Assembly (NCBI GenBank): GCA_024628785.1
Contig: CP102405.1
Span: forward strand, 1,984,001-2,048,000
DNA length: 64,000 nucleotides
Source of the DNA: Fusobacteria bacterium ZRK30
Lineage (GTDB): Bacteria > Fusobacteriota > Fusobacteriia > Fusobacteriales > Fusobacteriaceae
Direction: 5' to 3'
Part shown: positions 1-7,795 of the stretch, in pieces
Layout of the letters: each line of letters starts with the position of its first letter
Position numbering within the stretch: the stretch's first letter is position 1
Translations under genes and position numbers: made by a program
The notes under the pieces: model-generated
What the model was told of the DNA's origin: nothing
Database searches by the model: none
The model's input: the letters and a program-made list of their open reading frames with translations, nothing else

Positions 1-291
1 TGATGCAGCATCAATCTCTATAAGGTCTATAAACTTATTTTTACTGATGTCTATACAGTTTTCACATTTATTACAGGGTGTATCAGTAACACCGTTTTCC
101 ATGCAATTTAATCCCTTGGCTATCAGTCTTGCAGTAGTAGTCTTTCCTACTCCTCTAGGCCCTGTAAATAAATATGCATGAGCCATCTTATTTTCCTTTA
201 AAGAATTTTTTATAGTTTTTATTATATCGGTTTCTCCAGCTACCTCATCAAAGGTACTGGGTCTATACTTTCTATAAAGTGTTATATGCAT
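1..291 (-). CDS. dnaX: DNA polymerase III gamma/tau subunit, N-terminal 97 codons (runs off the left edge)
   Basis: The product is the clamp-loader ATPase that loads the beta clamp onto primed DNA. Only the first 97 residues are in the window. They open with the typical YRKYRP signature (residues 6-11), then a Walker A motif GPRGVGKT (44-51), and a zinc-binding cysteine set C63, C73, C76 and C79, all hallmarks of DnaX. The ATG at 289-291 has a GGAG Shine-Dalgarno sequence just upstream. It lies 16 bases downstream of the NtrC-like regulator gene, so it is probably the distal gene of the TPR/TonB transcript or has a promoter inside that regulator gene. Identification is firm; length and any tau frameshift cannot be judged here. 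Confidence 0.95.
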   Translation of the reverse strand, partial: MHITLYRKYRPSTFDEVAGETDIIKTIKNSLKENKMAHAYLFTGPRGVGKTTTARLIAKGLNCMENGVTDTPCNKCENCIDISKNKFIDLIEIDAAS

Positions 292-307
292 CTTATCTCC
301 TCAAACT

Positions 308-1702
308 CTAATCTAAATTATAGTTATTCATCTTTGTTCTTAATGTATTTCTTGTTATTCCCAGCGTTTCTGCTGCTTCTACTTTTTTCCCGTTGGCCAC
401 TTCTAATACCTGTCTGATTAATTCTCTCTCTACTCTAGATATTATATTTCCATAATAGTCTTTTTGGTTGGATCCCTGTAACATTTGGATCTCTCCCTCT
501 ACCCAGTCAGACAATATCCAGTCTTGGACATCTCCCCTTCTTTTGGTAGTTTTATTTCCAATAATATTTGAAGGCAGATCTTCTACTAAGATACTCTTTC
601 CTCTAGATAATACCATGGCTGATTTCACAGCTGATTTTAATTCCCTTACATTTCCCGGCCAGTCATATCTCATTATTTTTTTCATAGCCGGAGTAGATAC
701 TCCTTTGACTCCTTTAGAAAATTCCTCATTAAATCTTTTGATGAAATGATGGATCATAAGAGGTATATCGTCTTTTCTCTCTCTTAGTGGCGGTATCTCT
801 ATCTCTAATATTCTCAATCTATGATATAGTTCTTCTATGAAATTTCCATTCATTATCAGCTCTTCTAAGTTCACGCTGGTAGTGGCTATGATCCTGATAT
901 CGGTTTTAATCAGCTTTGATCCACCTACTCTGAAGAACGCTCCCTCTTGAAGTACTCCTAATAATTTTGCCTGAAGAGTCAGATCTAATGATTCTATGTT
1001 CCCTAAATGGATCGATCCCCCATAACCCTTTTCTAAAATACCTATTTGCTCTACCTGTGATTCAAATATATTTCCCTTTTCATATCCAAACAACTTTCTG
1101 TCTAAGAACTCTTTTTGATATGCTGTACAGTTTACACTGACAAATGGTTTTTCCTTCAGACAGCTGAATCTATGGATAGACTTAGCCACCGCTTTTTTAC
1201 CATTTCCCTTTTCTCCACTGATCAATACCGGTATTTTATTTGTGGCTACCTTACCAATTTTTTTATATACTTCTACCATCTTAGGGCTGTTTCCAATTAC
1301 CGTCCCCTTAGGAGTCTCTTTTTTCTTCAGTTTTTCAGCCTTTAATTTTTGATCTTTTAATGCTTTTTCAACGATCTTTATTACTTCGTCCTCTTCAATG
1401 GGTTTAAGAAGATAATCATATATTCCCAGTTGAATTGCCCAGGCTATCAGATTTAAAGTTGCTCTTTCTCCCAGTGCTACAATTATAGCCTTATTCTGAT
1501 TATCATAGATCTCTTTTATCACTGTTTTAGTCTTATCTATCTCTTCTAAACCATCTATATCCATAACTATCAGATTGTATTTAGTATTCTCTATGTAATC
1601 ACCTATATTACTGTAACTATTTTCAAAAGAAAAATCTCCATCTAAATTCTCTAGTAATGATTCTTTTATTTTTTCCGTTAAATTTATCCCTAATATATTC
1701 AT
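308..1702 (-). CDS. NtrC-like regulator with degenerate AAA+ domain (no Walker B acids, no GAFTGA)
   Basis: The 464-residue protein has the layout of a sigma-54 activator: a receiver-like domain (about 1-115, LLKP near 98-101), an AAA+ domain (about 135-375) and a Fis-type helix-turn-helix at the C-terminus (about 439-461). The AAA+ core keeps the Walker A lysine (GEKGNGKK, 163-170), an RLR segment near 295-297, PPLRER (304-309) and the sensor II WPGNVREL (348-355). However the Walker B acids are replaced by G234-N235, and the sigma-54-contacting GAFTGA loop reads GNIFES (210-215). Known family members without GAFTGA (TyrR type) act on sigma-70 promoters. I infer a DNA-binding regulator that does not remodel sigma-54 polymerase. 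The gene starts directly after the tonB stop codon, so it is translationally coupled to it. What it regulates is unknown. Confidence 0.85.
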   Translation of the reverse strand: MNILGINLTEKIKESLLENLDGDFSFENSYSNIGDYIENTKYNLIVMDIDGLEEIDKTKTVIKEIYDNQNKAIIVALGERATLNLIAWAIQLGIYDYLLKPIEEDEVIKIVEKALKDQKLKAEKLKKKETPKGTVIGNSPKMVEVYKKIGKVATNKIPVLISGEKGNGKKAVAKSIHRFSCLKEKPFVSVNCTAYQKEFLDRKLFGYEKGNIFESQVEQIGILEKGYGGSIHLGNIESLDLTLQAKLLGVLQEGAFFRVGGSKLIKTDIRIIATTSVNLEELIMNGNFIEELYHRLRILEIEIPPLRERKDDIPLMIHHFIKRFNEEFSKGVKGVSTPAMKKIMRYDWPGNVRELKSAVKSAMVLSRGKSILVEDLPSNIIGNKTTKRRGDVQDWILSDWVEGEIQMLQGSNQKDYYGNIISRVERELIRQVLEVANGKKVEAAETLGITRNTLRTKMNNYNLD

Positions 1703-2671
1703 CTATTCCCTACCTTTTAACTTAAATTTATATTCTACCATGACACTTCCGCTTATAGCCATCCCGCTATTTATAAGTTTTATATTCCAGTCACGGGCTT
1801 TACTTTCCACAGCTCTATCTATTATATCTACCCCTGTTTTTATCAATCTTACTCTGAGTACCTTCCCATCAGCATCTACATCTAAAATTATCTTTACATC
1901 GGCAGTTTGAGCATTTTTCTCGGCTTCCAGAGGATATTTGGGATCTTTATTGGATGAGTCCCAGATAACTTTGGATTTTCCGTCTACAGATCCTACTTTT
2001 AACCCTGATTTAGGCCCTACTATATTTGGATTTTCTTCACTCATGAGGTTATTCCATCTTATATCTTCTACCCCGTCTTTCGAGTCATTTGTCACCATAA
2101 TTTTTTCCGATCTATTATCAACTATTGCAGCTTCTACTTGATCTAAATTCTCTTCAATTTTATCTTTTGAATTATCAGTAACTTCATTTAATTCCCTGTC
2201 TTTAAATTCATTGTTTTTATTCCTATCTTCTACCTCTGAAACCTTTATTATTTTAGGTTTCATATCTTCCCTGCTTTTATTGATCTCCCTGGGAGAATCC
2301 AAGCTTTCCAGTATATCCAAGTCATCAAATGACTGGGTAACCTGTAACACCTTTGGGGCTTCCGCTTTTTCCTCTATCTTCTCAGGAATTTCTTTTTTTA
2401 TCTCCTCTTTTTTCTCTGTAACTTTTACCTCTTTTTCCTCTACCGGCAAAACTTCTTTTGGTTCTATAATTTCAGCAGATTTCTCATTTTCAATAATTTT
2501 CTTAGGAGCACTATCAACAGAATAGTTGTTTATCCCAATGGTGATCTTACTTACTTCCGGCTCCTGTATAACTATTTTTTTTAAACCTGGCATTATATAG
2601 AGGAATATTATATGAAGGATAAGGACTCCTACAAATATTTTATTAAAATAATCATTTCTATCTGTTTTCAC
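1703..2671 (-). CDS. tonB: TonB-family energy-transducing protein
   Basis: This 322-residue protein should carry proton-motive energy from the ExbB-ExbD motor across the periplasm to an outer-membrane or periplasmic partner. It has one N-terminal membrane segment (about 12-30), a long Lys/Glu-rich linker (about 55-200) in place of the usual Pro/Lys-rich one, and a C-terminal TonB domain (about 245-320) that begins with YPLEAEKNAQ and contains the DxDGKV and late hydrophobic strand pattern of the family. It follows exbD by 11 bases. No TonB-dependent receptor is encoded in the window, so its partner is unknown; a TolA-like role with the neighbouring TPR protein is an alternative. Confidence 0.85.
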   Translation of the reverse strand: MKTDRNDYFNKIFVGVLILHIIFLYIMPGLKKIVIQEPEVSKITIGINNYSVDSAPKKIIENEKSAEIIEPKEVLPVEEKEVKVTEKKEEIKKEIPEKIEEKAEAPKVLQVTQSFDDLDILESLDSPREINKSREDMKPKIIKVSEVEDRNKNNEFKDRELNEVTDNSKDKIEENLDQVEAAIVDNRSEKIMVTNDSKDGVEDIRWNNLMSEENPNIVGPKSGLKVGSVDGKSKVIWDSSNKDPKYPLEAEKNAQTADVKIILDVDADGKVLRVRLIKTGVDIIDRAVESKARDWNIKLINSGMAISGSVMVEYKFKLKGRE

Positions 2672-2682
2672 CTTATCACCTC

Positions 2683-3123
2683 CTAATCTAAACTTTTAGT
2701 ATTGAGGTCTAATGAACCCGCTCCCGCTTCTTTAGCTATATCTAACACCTCTATGAGAGATTGGTAGTTTACACTCTTATCAGCACTTACAATTACATTT
2801 TTATCCTCTGCAAGTTCTAATTTTTGACCTAATTTTTTCTTTAGATCTCCCTGATCTACTTTCATCATCTCATTTTTACCTTTTAAATCCTTTACTATAA
2901 GGTAAATTTCTAAGTCTTTATTTATCTTTACTTCCAAAGTTTTAATAGTTATTTTATGCTCTGAACTGGATTTTGGCAGTTCGATGTTTACACTAGAATC
3001 TACATCTTGAAACGTTGTAGCCACCATAAAAAATATTAGGAGTAAAAATACTACATCTATCAATGGAGTCATATCCAAGATCAAACTTTTACTATTTTTC
3101 CTTTTCAGTCTTTGTATTTTCAT
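2683..3123 (-). CDS. exbD: ExbD/TolR-family proton channel subunit
   Basis: At 146 residues this has normal ExbD length. A basic N-terminus is followed by a single membrane segment (about 18-40) with the family motif PLIDVVFLLLIFFM; D23 is the expected proton-carrying aspartate. The rest is a periplasmic domain. It lies 9 bases after exbB and 11 before tonB, the classical order of an energy-transduction motor. Sequence alone does not separate ExbD from TolR; the adjoining TonB-type C-terminal domain favours ExbD. Confidence 0.9.
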   Translation of the reverse strand: MKIQRLKRKNSKSLILDMTPLIDVVFLLLIFFMVATTFQDVDSSVNIELPKSSSEHKITIKTLEVKINKDLEIYLIVKDLKGKNEMMKVDQGDLKKKLGQKLELAEDKNVIVSADKSVNYQSLIEVLDIAKEAGAGSLDLNTKSLD

Positions 3124-3132
3124 AGCCCCCCC

Positions 3133-3747
3133 TTACTTTCTAAGAGAGTTGATAAACTCAACGGTAGTTTTTTCTATTTCATTTACCACATGATCGATCT
3201 TTTTATTATAATAATTATATAATATAAGTGCCGGTATGGCTACTGTAAGTCCTGCTGCTGTAGTGATTAAAGCCTGGGATATACCGTCTGCAAGCATCTC
3301 TGGCTTTCCTGATCCTACTACTGCAATAACTCTAAATGCTGCGATCATTCCAGACACCGTTCCTAATAATCCTACCAATGGAGTTACATGAGCCACCACT
3401 CCTAATAACCACATATGATTCTCTAATTTAGGAATCTCTATCAATGCTCTTTCTCTGGCTTTTTCTTCCAGATATTCGATATCTACCTCTCCATTAAAAT
3501 CATGCTCTAATATAAGCTCTTTTAATACTTTTAAACTAGATGAATTCTCACTTTCACATAAGCTTACAGCTAACTCTTTATCTTTAGAGATAATTGCTTC
3601 CTCTAACTGTGCTTTTAACTGATCTTTTATTCCCTTTTCATTCTTTAAAAAATATACAAATCTCTCTATTATTACTGTTGTTCCCAATATAGATAGTAGG
3701 AGAATCCCATACATCAACATTCCGCCACTTTTAAATATTTCTATCAT
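3133..3747 (-). CDS. exbB: ExbB/TolQ/MotA-family proton channel subunit
   Basis: The 204-residue protein shows the family topology: a first membrane segment (about 10-32), a cytoplasmic loop with many charged residues (33-110), and two further segments (about 112-142 and 158-180). The conserved run TPLVGLLGTVSGMI (122-135) and the ISQAL-TTAAGLTVAIP stretch (156-172) are diagnostic for MotA/TolQ/ExbB channels. It would form the pentameric stator through which ExbD couples proton flow to TonB. A 34-base gap separates it from the small upstream membrane protein gene. Confidence 0.92.
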   Translation of the reverse strand: MIEIFKSGGMLMYGILLLSILGTTVIIERFVYFLKNEKGIKDQLKAQLEEAIISKDKELAVSLCESENSSSLKVLKELILEHDFNGEVDIEYLEEKARERALIEIPKLENHMWLLGVVAHVTPLVGLLGTVSGMIAAFRVIAVVGSGKPEMLADGISQALITTAAGLTVAIPALILYNYYNKKIDHVVNEIEKTTVEFINSLRK

Positions 3748-3781
3748 AATTTTTTTCTCCTTATTTATATTTTATAAGTCT

Positions 3782-4138
3782 TTATTTTGATCCTAAAGCC
3801 AGTCCTGCTACCAATACTCCTAATATAGTCAGCCCCCATACTACATAGTTAGGCTGGGTTTTTGTCTCACTTACATCTGCTAAAAGATCATCTGTCTGCT
3901 CAGCCTGATTATATTCTATATTAGTAGTCTCTAATTTTTGATTTTCATTGTTTATCAAATTCAGGTCAACTGCCTGTAATGTAGGATCTTTTTCTTTTCC
4001 TTCCAATAATATCCTACCCTCTGTTGTAGTACTTTTGTTGACACCACTGACTTCTTTTTGAATCTCTGCTCCAGTTCCCTCGGCAAAAATGCTCATAGAC
4101 ATCATTAGTAGTAATAATCCACTTATAAATCTTCTCAT
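3782..4138 (-). CDS. Small exported protein with a C-terminal membrane anchor, unknown function
   Basis: I do not recognise this 118-residue protein. It has a clear signal peptide (about 1-19, ending IFA before EG), a polar low-complexity middle rich in Asn, Thr and Glu, and one hydrophobic C-terminal segment (about 99-116, rich in Gly, Val and Leu). The mature protein would therefore expose about 80 residues on the periplasmic side of a membrane. It sits between the giant TPR gene (9 bases upstream) and exbB (34 bases downstream), which suggests it is a structural or adaptor part of the TPR-ExbBD-TonB apparatus. That role is inference from position only. Confidence 0.75.
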   Translation of the reverse strand: MRRFISGLLLLMMSMSIFAEGTGAEIQKEVSGVNKSTTTEGRILLEGKEKDPTLQAVDLNLINNENQKLETTNIEYNQAEQTDDLLADVSETKTQPNYVVWGLTILGVLVAGLALGSK

Positions 4139-4147
4139 GTGATCCTC

Positions 4148-7099
4148 CTAATTATTGTTTGATTTTTTTTCCTCTTTAACTTCTTTTTTGCTTCCAGTGT
4201 TTACCTGTACTACATCCTCTTTTTTATCTTCTTTTTTTTCAAAATATGAAGTATAATTTTCTGCAACACCTTTATTTACTACCAATAGTTCATCGTAATA
4301 TATTTTGGCTTTCTCTATCTTATTTCCATTGATGTTTATCACCAATAATTTTTCTAAGATTAAGCCTCTGTACTTACTCTTAGGATAAGTTTCATAGAAC
4401 TCTTCATAGGTTCTTTTAGCTTTTTCATCCTCTTTTTGAAGTTCATAGGTCGTTGCAATCTTTAATTTTGCAGCTTCCCTCAGATTACTTTCTTCATATA
4501 AAAGTTCTATCCTCATAAAGTTTCTAAGTGCCTTACTGTAATCCTTTGAGTTAAAGTATATCTGTCCTATACGATATGTAGCAGTATCCTTATAGGGACC
4601 ATTTTCTACCTTTAATATATTTTCATAATATTTTTTTGCCTCATCGTAGTTTTTTTCCCTATAGTAGTAAGTTGCTAAATTAAAGTTAACTTTACTTCCA
4701 TACTCCACACTATCTATCAGTTTTTTATACTCAACTACAGCAAGATCAATCTTTCCTTGTTTTTCATAGATAAGTGCCGATAAATATATCTTTTCATTGG
4801 AATCACTTATTTTTTCCTTCCATAGGTTGGCATTCTCATAGTCATCCACGTTGTAATACAAAGTTGTAAGTTCCTTAGCCGTTTTATTTTTTAATTTTTC
4901 ATCCGCTGTATCTTGATATATCTTTGTATAAGTTTTAGCCGCACTCTTTATATCATTTAATTTGAAATATGCATCTGCTCTATAAAAATTAACATCCGCT
5001 ATATAATTGCTCTCTGGATATTCTAAATTGAATTCTCCACTTTTTTTAATTACATCTTCATATTTTTCCTGGGTATAAAGAATATTTATCCCCCAGTATA
5101 AAGATCTTAAAGCATATTCACCTTTTTTATTCTCTTCGTAGAGGTCGTTATACCCCTTAAAAGACAAGTCAAATTTCCCTTCATTGTAATATGTTTCCGC
5201 TATTTGAAACTGGCTATATCCTTTATACTTTTGATTTTTACCCAGTTCACCAAATATTTCCCTGGCCTCTGAATATTTTCCCATTCTAAAGTTTGAAAGT
5301 GCTTCTAAATCCATAACTTCATGGCTATATTTTTTATATTCATTCACTGCGAAATATTGTTTTGCAGATCTTATGGCATCACCATAATTTTTAGCAGCAA
5401 AATGAGTTTTTATCAGATTATAACTGGCTTTTTCTTTTTGAACCAGACTTGCATCTTTTCCTATTATTACACCTTCAAATTTTTCTGCCGCTTTCTCATA
5501 TTGTGTCAGTCCCAGATATGCAACTCCTAAAAGGTATCTATTTTCTGCCGTTTTAGGCTGGGGAGTCAGGTATGTTATCAGATCCTTATAACTTCCATCT
5601 GCAACTAAAATAGTTATTAAGTTTTCTGAAATTTTAGTATCGTTATAAGATCTCAGATATTCTTTATAAGTATCTTTAGCTCCCTTTATATCTCCACCTT
5701 TATAGTATGTATTTCCTACTATAAGATAGATCTTTTGTCTGTACTCAATATCTGTAGAAAATTTAGTTTTATATTCGTCAAATCTTAACCTTGTATTTTG
5801 AATATCTCCTAATCTGCTGTTAACCAAGATCAATTGATAAAGACCTTCCTTACTCTGTGTTCTATTGTAGACATCGGTATAATAAATTTTGGCTTTTTTA
5901 TAGTTTTTTGTCTCAAAATATGATTTTCCCAAAAAGAGATCTATATTATTCCTATATTCCCTCTTCATCTTAGATTCATCGTAAGATTTTAAATCTTTTA
6001 TAACTTCACTATATTTTTCAGCTCTAAAATCTATCAATGCCATATAATAGATCCCTTCGGAATTTAAATCTGTTCCCAAAAGATTTTTAAAATCTTCTTT
6101 TGATCTTTCAACTAACTTTTTACCCTCTATATCCCCCTTTGATTCCCCTACTTTAAACATACTAAAAGCTGACCCGTATATAACTTTAGGATCCTTAGAA
6201 TTATCTACTAGTTCATAATATTTCATAGAAGTTTCATAATTTTTTTGAGCAAAATAATGATTGGCCAAGAGTATATTAGCTTTCTCCTCATTACTGCCAC
6301 CCATTAATTTTTTATAGTACTCATCTGCTTTTGTCATCTCTCCATTAGACAGATAAATATCCAAAAGACCGTATCTTACATCTGCTATATATTTACTCTG
6401 AGGATAATTTATTTCTACATCTGTTAATTTCTTTATAGCCAACTCTTTATTGCCCAGCTTATATTGGTTCATCCCATACATATAACTGGCTAATTCTATG
6501 TTTTTTCCCTCAGCCGATCCCTTTAAGTATTCATCTAAATAGATAGTACTATTCACATACTCCTTGTTATTATAAGATGACAGGGATATATACAGAAGAG
6601 CATCCTTTGATCTTTCAGGTTTCGTAATAAGATATTTAAAAGTTTTTTTAGCCTCCTCATATCTGGCATTTTCATAGTAGGATACCCCCAAATAATAAAC
6701 AGCATCTATTTTTTTAGGAGAATTTTTATCTATTAAATTTATTTCTTTTTTTGCTCCATTATAATCCTTTAGGTAGGTCAAATTTCTAGCTAAATAATAA
6801 TGTGCTTCATTTTTTTCATCTATTTTTAATCTATCTAATTTTAAGTATTGATTAAAATAAGTTACAGAACTCTTATACTCTTTATTCAAATAGAGAGTCT
6901 TAGAAAGTCTTTCTAGTGCTACTTTTTGATAACTGCTCTCAGGGTATTTCCCCACAAAGGTTTTCAATTCATCTGTTGCCATGGAATATTCTTTAGCTTC
7001 GTATAATTTATCAATATATTTCATGTCATCTCTATCTGTAGCAAAAATTTGACCACTCACTACGATCAAAAGGGACAAAATTAATAATCTTTTCTTCAC
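4148..7099 (-). CDS. Exported giant tetratricopeptide-repeat protein
   Basis: This 983-residue protein starts with a signal peptide (about 1-21, ending in FATD) and is then almost wholly built of TPR/Sel1-like helical hairpins, seen as repeated patterns such as YLGVSYYENARYEEA, YYKGGDIKGAKDTYKEYL and YYREKNYDEAKKYYE. Spacing YP-S-Y-A between units resembles the periplasmic YbgF/CpoB and BamD-type TPR class. The C-terminal 30 residues are a Lys/Glu-rich tail. TPR solenoids bind other proteins; here the partners are probably the downstream TonB/ExbBD components. Its position before exbB-exbD-tonB recalls TPR proteins tied to TonB or Tol motors, but the specific function is unknown. Confidence 0.85.
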   Translation of the reverse strand: MKKRLLILSLLIVVSGQIFATDRDDMKYIDKLYEAKEYSMATDELKTFVGKYPESSYQKVALERLSKTLYLNKEYKSSVTYFNQYLKLDRLKIDEKNEAHYYLARNLTYLKDYNGAKKEINLIDKNSPKKIDAVYYLGVSYYENARYEEAKKTFKYLITKPERSKDALLYISLSSYNNKEYVNSTIYLDEYLKGSAEGKNIELASYMYGMNQYKLGNKELAIKKLTDVEINYPQSKYIADVRYGLLDIYLSNGEMTKADEYYKKLMGGSNEEKANILLANHYFAQKNYETSMKYYELVDNSKDPKVIYGSAFSMFKVGESKGDIEGKKLVERSKEDFKNLLGTDLNSEGIYYMALIDFRAEKYSEVIKDLKSYDESKMKREYRNNIDLFLGKSYFETKNYKKAKIYYTDVYNRTQSKEGLYQLILVNSRLGDIQNTRLRFDEYKTKFSTDIEYRQKIYLIVGNTYYKGGDIKGAKDTYKEYLRSYNDTKISENLITILVADGSYKDLITYLTPQPKTAENRYLLGVAYLGLTQYEKAAEKFEGVIIGKDASLVQKEKASYNLIKTHFAAKNYGDAIRSAKQYFAVNEYKKYSHEVMDLEALSNFRMGKYSEAREIFGELGKNQKYKGYSQFQIAETYYNEGKFDLSFKGYNDLYEENKKGEYALRSLYWGINILYTQEKYEDVIKKSGEFNLEYPESNYIADVNFYRADAYFKLNDIKSAAKTYTKIYQDTADEKLKNKTAKELTTLYYNVDDYENANLWKEKISDSNEKIYLSALIYEKQGKIDLAVVEYKKLIDSVEYGSKVNFNLATYYYREKNYDEAKKYYENILKVENGPYKDTATYRIGQIYFNSKDYSKALRNFMRIELLYEESNLREAAKLKIATTYELQKEDEKAKRTYEEFYETYPKSKYRGLILEKLLVININGNKIEKAKIYYDELLVVNKGVAENYTSYFEKKEDKKEDVVQVNTGSKKEVKEEKKSNNN

Positions 7100-7108
7100 T
7101 AGTTCCTC

Positions 7109-7639
7109 CTATCTTAATTTTTCTAGCACACTTTCAATCTCTTGAATTGAAAGATCGGTATTAAAACATGGCCCATTTATTTTTTTGTTGAATACACCAT
7201 ATACAGACATTGGAAAAGCATCATAGATTCCTGCTACCAAATCTCTTTCACAGGCTACAGCTATTACAAGTTTTGGTTTTGTTTCCTTTAAAAACTTACG
7301 CGCCAGTGTTCCCCCAGTAGCAATCTTGGCTTTTACTCCATATTTCCTCTGTAATTCCAGGATATTACCCACTTTACACTTCCCACATTCTTTACAATTT
7401 TCTACCCTAGATGTCACCTTCAACGGGCATTCATAATTTTGAATACAATGGGGGAGTAAGATCGATACCCTGTTTGCAGGTACATCCTTGCATCGTTTTA
7501 ATACAACACCGTTATTAAAACGAATAAATATCTTAGAGATCTTACTATTTTCAATCTCCTCTTTGGAAAATTTTCTAGCTATGATCACTAGAAGGTAAAA
7601 TATGAGATATATCCACCTTAAAATAACTATTTTCAACAT
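7109..7639 (-). CDS. DUF116-family membrane-anchored cysteine-rich protein
   Basis: About 176 residues. A longer reading frame opens at a TTG at 7669, but the ATG at 7637-7639 is preceded by GGAG at a good distance, so I prefer it. An N-terminal membrane segment is followed by a Cys-rich block (HC, EC, and NC-EC-GKC within about 30 residues) and a Rossmann-like region with KPKLVIAVACERDL and a late PCFNTD motif, matching the DUF116 family. The cysteines could hold a metal or Fe-S centre; biochemical function is not established. It is the first gene of the TPR/TonB transcription unit, under the promoter at 7724-7752. Confidence 0.8.
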   Translation of the reverse strand: MLKIVILRWIYLIFYLLVIIARKFSKEEIENSKISKIFIRFNNGVVLKRCKDVPANRVSILLPHCIQNYECPLKVTSRVENCKECGKCKVGNILELQRKYGVKAKIATGGTLARKFLKETKPKLVIAVACERDLVAGIYDAFPMSVYGVFNKKINGPCFNTDLSIQEIESVLEKLR

Positions 7640-7723
7640 ATCATCTTCTCCATCAGGTTTAACAGACAAAACCGTTATAAACCTTATTTATTCAAGGGAT
7701 TCTTACATATGGTACTCTTAATT

Positions 7724-7752
7724 AGTATATCATATTAAAATTACACCGTCAA
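7724..7752 (-). promoter_or_regulatory. Promoter of the DUF116-TPR-TonB operon
   Basis: Reading the minus strand, TTGACG (7747-7752), a 17-base spacer and TATACT (7724-7729) preceded by TG at the extended position form a near-consensus sigma-A-type promoter. The -35 box overlaps the U-tract of the dnaN terminator. The predicted leader before the DUF116 ATG is about 80 bases. Confidence 0.75.
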
Positions 7753-7784
7753 AAAAAGCTCAAGTTTTAACCAAAACTTGAGCT
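7751..7784 (-). terminator. Intrinsic terminator of dnaN
   Basis: A perfect 12-bp stem (AGCTCAAGTTTT paired with AAAACTTGAGCT, arms 7757-7768 and 7773-7784) with a 4-base loop is followed on the minus strand by seven Ts. It lies just after the dnaN stop codon. Confidence 0.9.
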
Positions 7785-7795
7785 CACTTATATTT

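Noticed and set aside
7640..7669. TTG start at 7669 for the DUF116 gene
   Set aside because: The ATG at 7637-7639 has a well-placed GGAG; the extra ten residues are polar and precede a membrane segment without benefit.
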